Shown here piece after piece: positions 57,976 to 64,000 of a stretch of 64,000 nucleotides of DNA. Positions within the stretch are counted from its first letter, which is position 1, and every line of letters begins with the position of its first letter. The notes below the pieces were generated by a model. That model was given only the letters and a program-made list of their open reading frames with translations. It did no database searches and was not told the DNA's origin. This DNA comes from Methylotenera sp. (GTDB taxonomy: Bacteria > Pseudomonadota > Gammaproteobacteria > Burkholderiales > Methylophilaceae): positions 248,001-312,000 of the forward strand of contig JABFRQ010000005.1 of the NCBI GenBank assembly GCA_013141075.1, written 5' to 3'. The position numbers were made by a program, and so were the translations under genes.

Positions 57976-60900
57976 ATGATTAACGACACAAAATCCCATT
58001 TTAACCTCTCAGAATGGGCATTAAAAAACCAAGTGTTGGTGCTGTATCTTATGCTGATGCTTACCATTGCTGGTTTATTGGCCTTTAGCAAACTTGGGCA
58101 ATCTGAAGACCCGCCGTTTACTTTTAAGGTGATGCTTGTGCGCGCCACTTGGCCAGGGGCTAGCGCGGTAGAGGTGGAGCAGCAGCTAACAGATAAGCTC
58201 GAGAAAAAACTCCAAGAAGTACCCAATTTGTATTACACCAGCAGCTATTCTCGACCAGGGGAATCGCTCATTTTTGTGGTGGTAAAAGATGATACTTATT
58301 CAGATAAAATTCCTGAAACTTGGTATCAAGTACGTAAAAAAGTGGGCGATATTCGCCACACTTTGCCACAAAATATTGAGAGTTTGACTTTTAACGATGA
58401 GTTTAGCGATGTTTATGGCAGCATGTATGCGCTTACTGGCGATGGCTTTGATAATTTTGCGCTAAAAAAACAGGCGGAAATCATCCGTGCCGAGCTACTT
58501 AAAACGCCTGATGTAGCAAAAGTGGAGTTTTTTGGTGAGCGTAAACAACGCATTTATTTAGAGCTTTCTAACGCAAAACTTTCTACCATAGGCATTAGTA
58601 CCGCCACGCTTATTAACGTTTTACAAACACAAAATGCAGTCGTACGCGGCGGCACTTATGATTCGCTACAAGAGCGCATTCGCATTGATGTGTCAGGCCG
58701 ATACAGCTCGTTGGAAGATTTGCGCGCTATTCGATTTCGTGCCAACAATCAAGATTTTCGTTTAGGCGATGTTGCTCGCGTGTATCGCGGTTATGAAGAT
58801 CCGCCGCGCGACACCGTGCGCTATGAAGGCAATGAAACGATTTTACTTGGTATTAGCATGCGTACGGGTGGCGATGTGATTGCGCTGGGGCATAATTTAG
58901 AGGCTAAACTCGCAAAAATTCAGCAACAGTTGCCCATAGGTTTGCAATTAAATACGGTGACTTCACAACCAAAATTAGTGGCCAATTCGGTGAATGATTT
59001 CGTGAAGTCACTCATTGAGGCCTTAGTAATTGTGCTGGGTGTGAGCTTGCTTTCACTGGGTTTTCGCACGGGCATTGTGGTGGCAATTGCTATTCCTGTG
59101 GTGTTGGCGGCTACATTTTTAGGCATGAGCTGGCTCAATATAGGCTTGCATAAAATATCATTAGGTGCATTGATATTGGCGCTTGGTTTGCTAGTGGACG
59201 ACGCGATTATCGCGGTTGAAATGATGTCGTCCAAAATGGAGCAAGGCTGGGATAGAACCAAAGCCGCCTCATTTGCTTATACATCAACTGCAATGCCCAT
59301 GCTCACAGGTACGCTGGTGACCGTGGCAGGTTTTTTGCCTATCGCCACAGCGGTTTCTAGCACTGGCGAATACACGCGTTCTATTTTTCAGGTTACAGCC
59401 ATTGCGCTAGTGACTTCATGGTTTGCAGCGGTGATTTTTGTGCCGTATTTGGGCTTTCACTTATTGCCTGATTACAGCAAAAAACCTCAGCCGTTAAAAA
59501 TCACACGCTGGTTTAGAAGCAAGCTGGGCTTGAAAGAAAAAGAAGCGAATGAAAATCACCATCACGATATTTACAACACCGCATTTTACCGCGCGTTTCG
59601 TCAGTTAGTTACCACCTGCGTACGTTATCGAAAAACTGTGATTGCCATTACTTTGGCCATGTTTATGCTGTCTATTTTCGGCTTTGGCAAAGTGCAACAA
59701 CAGTTTTTCCCAGATTCAACACGCTTAGATATTGTGGTAGATTTACGCCTAGCCGAGGGTGCAAGCTACCAAGCCACCAATGCCGAAGTGAAAAAACTAG
59801 AAACTTGGTTGCAAAATTGGCGTAAAACGCACCCCACAACGGCTACGCAAGGCATTGATAACGTAGTAGCGTACATTGGCACAGGCAGCCCGCGCTATTA
59901 CTTGCCGACAGACATTCAATTGCCGCACCGTGGTTTTGCGCAGTTTGTGATTTTGAACAAAGATTTAGCCACGCGTGAGGCATTGCGTAGCGATTTACTC
60001 AAGCTGTTTGAAAACGACTTTCCAAATTTACGCGCTTCGGTTAAACGGCTTGAAAATGGCCCGCCCGTGGGCTTTCCTGTGTTGTTTCGTGTGGATGGAA
60101 ATGACATTCCAAAAATACGCGAAATTGCCCATAAAATTGAGGCGATTATGTTGGCTAACCCACATTTAGCCAACGTGCAATTGGGCTGGGAAGAGCCAAG
60201 CAAAGTGATGAAAGTGTCAATCGACCAATCTAAGGCACGCTTGCTGGGCGTAAGCTCGGTGGATATTGCTAACATGATTAACGGCGCGATGAGCGAGCTT
60301 TATATTACCGAATTTAGAGAAGGTAACGAGCGCATTGATTTAGTTGCACGTGGCGCAGAAATTGAGCGCACAAAGCTATCGCGCTTACCTAATTTAATGA
60401 TTAACACGCAAAATGGTACTAGTGTGCCGCTTTCGCAAATCGCCACCATTAGCTCAGAATTTGAAGAAGGCGTTATTTGGCGGCGCAACCGTGTGCCATC
60501 GCTTGCGGTGCGGGCAAACTTGCGCGGTAACATGCAAGCCCCTGTAGTTTCTGCACAAATTGAAGCGCAGCTTGAAGAAATAAAAGCCAATTTACCACTA
60601 GGCATCACCATAGAAACTGGCGGCGCGGTAGAAGAGGCTGCTAAAGGCGCAGCATCAGTTGCCAAAGGTGCGCCACTATTTTTAGTGGTAGTGCTAACTT
60701 TGTTAATTTTGCAGCTAAAAAGTTTTTCACGCACATTTTTGGTGATGCTCACAGCACCTTTGGGTTTAATTGGGGTCACAATTGCGTTGCTGGTATTTGA
60801 TAAACCTTTTGGTTTTGTGGCGATGCTAGGCACGATTGCCCTAAGCGGCATGATAATGCGTAACTCGGTTATTTTGGTGGATCAAATTGACCAAGATAAA

Positions 60901-61146
60901 GCCTCTGGCCTGCCTGAATGGCAAGCGATTATTGAATCTACTATACGTAGATTTAGGCCAATTGTATTAACCGCCGCTGCGGCAATTTTAGCAATGATAC
61001 CGCTCACAAGAAGCGTATTCTTTGGGCCAATGGCTGTTGCCATTATGGGCGGTTTGGCAGTGGCAACCTTGCTTACAGTCTTATTTTTACCTGCGCTTTA
61101 TGCGGCTTGGTTTAGGGTGAAAATGCCTGCTAAGGCAAGTGTTTAA
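57976..61146 (+). CDS. RND family efflux permease
   Basis: A 1056-residue inner-membrane proton antiporter with 12 helices and two large periplasmic loops. Proton-relay Asp pair in LALGLLVDDAIIAVEMMSSK (helix 4). Other motifs: LSQSEDPPF-like N-terminus (GQSEDPPFTFKVMLVRATWP), GTLVTVAGFLPIATAVSS, and the second-half GLIGVTIALLVFDKPFGFVA. It resembles the HAE1/MexF-like subgroup paired with lipoprotein adaptors. No OMP gene is in the operon, but tolC lies 757 bp downstream. Confidence 0.95.
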   Translation: MINDTKSHFNLSEWALKNQVLVLYLMLMLTIAGLLAFSKLGQSEDPPFTFKVMLVRATWPGASAVEVEQQLTDKLEKKLQEVPNLYYTSSYSRPGESLIFVVVKDDTYSDKIPETWYQVRKKVGDIRHTLPQNIESLTFNDEFSDVYGSMYALTGDGFDNFALKKQAEIIRAELLKTPDVAKVEFFGERKQRIYLELSNAKLSTIGISTATLINVLQTQNAVVRGGTYDSLQERIRIDVSGRYSSLEDLRAIRFRANNQDFRLGDVARVYRGYEDPPRDTVRYEGNETILLGISMRTGGDVIALGHNLEAKLAKIQQQLPIGLQLNTVTSQPKLVANSVNDFVKSLIEALVIVLGVSLLSLGFRTGIVVAIAIPVVLAATFLGMSWLNIGLHKISLGALILALGLLVDDAIIAVEMMSSKMEQGWDRTKAASFAYTSTAMPMLTGTLVTVAGFLPIATAVSSTGEYTRSIFQVTAIALVTSWFAAVIFVPYLGFHLLPDYSKKPQPLKITRWFRSKLGLKEKEANENHHHDIYNTAFYRAFRQLVTTCVRYRKTVIAITLAMFMLSIFGFGKVQQQFFPDSTRLDIVVDLRLAEGASYQATNAEVKKLETWLQNWRKTHPTTATQGIDNVVAYIGTGSPRYYLPTDIQLPHRGFAQFVILNKDLATREALRSDLLKLFENDFPNLRASVKRLENGPPVGFPVLFRVDGNDIPKIREIAHKIEAIMLANPHLANVQLGWEEPSKVMKVSIDQSKARLLGVSSVDIANMINGAMSELYITEFREGNERIDLVARGAEIERTKLSRLPNLMINTQNGTSVPLSQIATISSEFEEGVIWRRNRVPSLAVRANLRGNMQAPVVSAQIEAQLEEIKANLPLGITIETGGAVEEAAKGAASVAKGAPLFLVVVLTLLILQLKSFSRTFLVMLTAPLGLIGVTIALLVFDKPFGFVAMLGTIALSGMIMRNSVILVDQIDQDKASGLPEWQAIIESTIRRFRPIVLTAAAAILAMIPLTRSVFFGPMAVAIMGGLAVATLLTVLFLPALYAAWFRVKMPAKASV

Positions 61147-61205
61147 GTTATAATGAATCAAAATAAACTTTGATATAAACATACGGATAAACCTTGAGTT
61201 TGAAT

Positions 61206-61883
61206 ATGACATTAGCAACACAAAATAATACGCTACGCGAAGTCGCGAGATTTAACATGATAGAACAGCAAATTCGTACGTGGGAAGTGTTAGATCCTGC
61301 GGTACTGGCTTTGTTAGACGAAGTGCCGCGTGAGCATTTCGTTGCAGAATCGCAGCAAGGCTTAGCCTTTGCCGATGTAGAATTGCCTATTGGGCAAGGC
61401 CAAACCATGCTTTCGCCCAAGTTGGAAGGTAGAATTTTGCAAGCGTTAAGCGTTAAAAAAACTGATAAAGTATTGTTGATTGGTACGGGTAGCGGCTATT
61501 TAACTGCCTTATTGGCTAAGCAAGCCGCGCATGTGGATGCGGTAGAGATTTATGCTGAACTTTCAGAAATCGCAAAAAAACGCTTAGAACAACAGCATAT
61601 TTACAACGTTACTTTGCATGTGGCAGATGGTGCAAATGGCTTTGCCAGCAGTGCGCCTTATGATGTGATTGTATTTACGGGTTCATTACAATTGCACCCG
61701 AGTGCGGCTGAAAAACAACTCAATGTGGGTGGCCGCATGTTTGCTGTGGTAGGTGAAATGCCGATTATGCAAGCAACGCTCACACAGCGTATGAGCGAAG
61801 GCGCTTGCCGCAAAGAAGTACTTTTTGAAACCTGCTTGCCACCGTTAGAAAATGCACCACAAGCCACTAAGTTTGAGTTTTAA
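61206..61883 (+). CDS. Protein-L-isoaspartate O-methyltransferase family protein
   Basis: A 225-residue SAM-dependent methyltransferase. N-terminal REVARFNMIEQQIRTWEVLD and REHFVAESQQGLAFADVELP resemble Pcm. SAM-binding motif I is VLLIGTGSGYLTALLAKQA. The usual Pcm signature around the Thr/Ser-rich active site is partly changed (PIGQGQTMLSPKLEG). Betaproteobacteria often carry this Pcm-like gene just before tolC, as here (19 bp gap). The role of this subgroup is unclear. ATG 61206 is preferred over TTG 61194. Confidence 0.85.
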   Translation: MTLATQNNTLREVARFNMIEQQIRTWEVLDPAVLALLDEVPREHFVAESQQGLAFADVELPIGQGQTMLSPKLEGRILQALSVKKTDKVLLIGTGSGYLTALLAKQAAHVDAVEIYAELSEIAKKRLEQQHIYNVTLHVADGANGFASSAPYDVIVFTGSLQLHPSAAEKQLNVGGRMFAVVGEMPIMQATLTQRMSEGACRKEVLFETCLPPLENAPQATKFEF

Positions 61884-61902
61884 TCCATGTAAAGAAGATT
61901 AT

Positions 61903-63258
61903 ATGTTTAAACGTTTAACGCTTATTACTACGCTAGTTTATGCTTCAACAGCATTTGCGGCTGATGTGAGGCCAACGCTAGAAAAACCATTAACATTAGT
62001 CGATATTTATCAGCAAGCGCTTATGCATGACGCCACCTTGGCCTCAGCCTTAAGCGCCAATCAATCTGCACAGGAGATTGTTGAGCAAGGCAAAGCGCTG
62101 TATCGCCCAACGGTAAACTTTAATGCAGATGCAAATACGGTTAAAACCGACATTCGCTATTTGAAGTCAAATGTGCCGCCTGGGCAATCTAACTTTGAAA
62201 CCTATAAAATGGCTATTGATGCGCGCCAGCCCATTTATCGCAAACAAAATTTAGTGCAAATTGAGCAAACTAAAACCCAAGTGGGTATTGCAGATAAACA
62301 ACTGCATTTAAGCCAACAAGCGCTTATTTTACGCACCACACAAGCGTATTTTGAGGTGTTAATTGCTCAAGATAAAATTGATTTAATAGCGGCACAAAAA
62401 GCGGCAATTCTAAGCCAGCTAGAACAAGCAAAAGCCAATTTTGATGTTGGCAATGCCACGATTACCGATGTAAACGAAGCGCAAGCGCGCTTTGATTTAA
62501 CTAGCGCGCAAGAAATTGCCGCAGTGAATGAGCATCAAGTTGCTAAATATGCCGTGCAAGCAATTACTGGTGAAAGGCCTCAAAAACTGGCCACCGTTAA
62601 GGCAGACATTAAGCCAAGTGGATTAGCGCAAAACATGGATAAATGGCTAGAAGTTGCCGCACAAAACAATTTGAATATTCAGATTCAGCAAGATGCTGTA
62701 AAGTTTTCTGAGCAAGAAATTGAGCGCGAAAAAACAGGGCATTTACCCACTTTAGATGCTGTAGCAAGTCTTTCAGAATCCTATACAACAGGTAGCGCTT
62801 CAGTATTTAATACCGGTAATGACCTTAAAACGGGTGCCATTGGTTTGCAGTTGCAAATTCCGTTGTATCATGGGGGGGCAACCAGTTCGAAAATACGCCA
62901 AGCTATAATTAATAAACAAAAATCACTCGATGATGTAGTAATTGCACGCCGCCAAACCGAGCTAGAAACGCAACGTGCTTATCTCAACTTAGGCACTTCA
63001 ATTGCGCAAGTAACGGCCTTTGAACAGGCGTTAATCAGCAGCCAAAGCCAAGTAGATTCAACCAAGCTAGGCTATGAAGTCGGCGTGCGCACCAGTGTAG
63101 ATGTACTCAATGCGCAACAACAATACTTCAGCGCTAAGCGCGATTTACTACAAGCGCGTTACAATTATTTGGTGAATATTATTCGCCTTAAAACAGTGAC
63201 TGGCGTAGTTGCAGAGGCTGATTTGCAAGATATTAACCAGCAATTGGTGGCGCAGTAA
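61903..63258 (+). CDS. tolC: TolC family outer-membrane efflux channel
   Basis: A 451-residue protein with signal peptide (MFKRLTLITTLVYASTAFA^A) and TolC-type helical repeats (SLVDIYQQALMHDATLASAL-like start; AILSQLEQAKANFDVGNATI; second half QTELETQRAYLNLGTSIAQV and GVRTSVDVLNAQQQYFSAKR). It forms a trimeric exit duct for RND and other pumps, such as the one just upstream. ATG 61903 places the signal peptide correctly; the frame opens earlier inside the pcm-like gene. Confidence 0.95.
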   Translation: MFKRLTLITTLVYASTAFAADVRPTLEKPLTLVDIYQQALMHDATLASALSANQSAQEIVEQGKALYRPTVNFNADANTVKTDIRYLKSNVPPGQSNFETYKMAIDARQPIYRKQNLVQIEQTKTQVGIADKQLHLSQQALILRTTQAYFEVLIAQDKIDLIAAQKAAILSQLEQAKANFDVGNATITDVNEAQARFDLTSAQEIAAVNEHQVAKYAVQAITGERPQKLATVKADIKPSGLAQNMDKWLEVAAQNNLNIQIQQDAVKFSEQEIEREKTGHLPTLDAVASLSESYTTGSASVFNTGNDLKTGAIGLQLQIPLYHGGATSSKIRQAIINKQKSLDDVVIARRQTELETQRAYLNLGTSIAQVTAFEQALISSQSQVDSTKLGYEVGVRTSVDVLNAQQQYFSAKRDLLQARYNYLVNIIRLKTVTGVVAEADLQDINQQLVAQ

Positions 63259-63272
63259 ATGGCAAATAATCA

Positions 63273-63827
63273 ATGAATATGCGCATTGCTAACGTCGATG
63301 TAAGCCAGCTTGTCATTATAGATGTGCAAGCTAAGCTTTGCCCTGCGATGCAGGAAGGCGCCATGCAAGCGGTGCTAAAAAATATCAACATACTGACGCA
63401 AGCAGCTAATTTGTTACAAGTGCCAATCGTTGTGACAGAACAATATCCGCAAGGTTTAGGCGCTACAGTGCTAGAAATCGCGCAATATATTCCACACATT
63501 AAACCCATCGCAAAAACAGCATTTTCAGCCTGTAAAGTACCCGCTTTTAACCAGCAATGTGTGCGCGATAAGTCGCAATTGATACTCACTGGCATGGAAG
63601 CGCATATTTGCGTTTTGCAAACTGCAATAGATTTAGCGCAAGCAGGCAAACAGGTATTTGTGGTGTACGATGCCATTATCTCGCGCAACCCAGCCAATAA
63701 AGCCAATGCTATTGCCAGAATGCGTGATGCGGGTTGTATTCTAATCAACACTGAATCGGTGGTGTTTGAGTGGCTAGGCAAAGCCGAGGGCGATGCCTTT
63801 AAAGCGATTAGCAAACTTATTCGCTAA
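63273..63827 (+). CDS. Isochorismatase family hydrolase
   Basis: A 184-residue cysteine hydrolase of the isochorismatase/YcaC group. Catalytic candidates: Asp in LVIIDVQAKLCPAMQ, Lys in IAKTAFSAC, and Cys in LTGMEAHICVLQTAIDLAQA. Length and lack of a carrier domain point to the YcaC-like amidohydrolase branch; substrate unknown. ATG 63279 is an alternative. Its last 11 bp overlap the 3' end of convergent waaA. Confidence 0.88.
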   Translation: MNMRIANVDVSQLVIIDVQAKLCPAMQEGAMQAVLKNINILTQAANLLQVPIVVTEQYPQGLGATVLEIAQYIPHIKPIAKTAFSACKVPAFNQQCVRDKSQLILTGMEAHICVLQTAIDLAQAGKQVFVVYDAIISRNPANKANAIARMRDAGCILINTESVVFEWLGKAEGDAFKAISKLIR

Positions 63828-64000
63828 GCTCGCAATGACCGTGACATTTTTTGAGGTCAGCCTCAATATAGGCAGAAATAATCGCTAAAGTTGCATGTGT
63901 AGCACCTTGCGATGCTTCGCACAAAGCTAGCCCTTTTGCACCCATTTTAACTTGTTTTTGCGGGTTTTTTACCAAGGTGTTAATCGCCTCGCTAAGCGTT
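63817..64000 (-). CDS. waaA: 3-deoxy-D-manno-octulosonic acid transferase, C-terminal end
   Basis: Only the last 60 or so codons lie in the window; the gene continues beyond 64000. The tail TLSEAINTLVKNPQKQVKMG and AKGLALCEASQGATHATLAI resemble the C-terminal helices of WaaA/KdtA, which adds Kdo to lipid A at the inner membrane. The tolC-region location also fits. The final codons (CHGHCELSE, stop 63817-63819) are encoded by a GGTCATTGCGAGC sequence identical to a repeat arm, so the natural C-terminus may have been altered. Confidence 0.6.
   Translation of the reverse strand, partial: TLSEAINTLVKNPQKQVKMGAKGLALCEASQGATHATLAIISAYIEADLKKCHGHCELSE

Overview
The window looks like a chromosomal segment of a methylotrophic betaproteobacterium of the Methylophilaceae (Methylotenera or a close relative). 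The sequence-level reasons are a formaldehyde-activating-enzyme homologue (fae), a SoxH-like zinc hydrolase of the kind that accompanies PQQ dehydrogenases, the betaproteobacterial gene orders rpe-gph-trpEGDC and lptM-lysA, an ATP-grasp gshA next to gshB, and an AT-leaning composition. The assignment is inference, because no rRNA gene is present.

Layout. 1-4173 (+): gshA (cut by the left edge), gshB, apbE, a NusG-II-domain protein and a Gx-type membrane protein. 4271-11338 (-): a minor-pilin operon (fimT/gspH-like, pilV, pilW, pilX, pilY1, pilE-like). 11560-17712 (mostly +): lptM, lysA, two tiny secreted proteins, purU (-), ispH, nudB, nadA and a HIT protein. 17764-26515 (-): 2Fe-2S ferredoxin, tonB, mpl, carbonic anhydrase, a membrane protein, metH and a K+ channel. 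26636-28250: a foreign-looking island with a 59-bp integron attC site, a short cassette ORF and a secreted HExxH protein. 28271-35243 (-): hemB and the rpe-gph-trpE-trpG-trpD-DUF3465-trpC block. 35338-37774 (+): hemA, hemE. 37969-41625: cytochrome b561, SoxH-like hydrolase, DoxX, GNAT, fae. 41690-51799 (-): mutY, asmA, exoD, uppP, yidB, a pseudouridine synthase, and thiC under a TPP riboswitch, with the remnant of an AAA ATPase (+) between the last two. 52156-63827 (+): a small membrane protein, PAP2 phosphatase, LTA-synthase-like protein, EamA protein, a TetR-controlled RND efflux operon, pcm-like, tolC and an isochorismatase-family gene. The 3' end of waaA (-) enters from the right edge.

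Most genes are housekeeping and colinear by pathway: glutathione (gshAB), haem (hemB, hemA, hemE), tryptophan (trpEGDC), one-carbon and folate/B12 (purU, metH, fae), envelope (mpl, uppP, lptM, waaA, the LTA-synthase-like protein), type IV pili and efflux (MFP, RND and tolC almost adjacent).

The distinctive layer is repetitive DNA. At least two palindromic families are scattered between genes. One has arms like GTCATTGCGAGC...GGCAATCT. The other is an imperfect palindrome of about 35-40 bp with arms like GCCCTGCGAGCC/GGCTCGCAGGGC. The second family also appears inside two coding sequences (thiC and the LTA-synthase-like gene) and at the 5' end of the integron cassette ORF. Together with the orphan attC, these are the most unusual observations. 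I found no tRNA, rRNA, CRISPR array, IS transposase or integrase gene.
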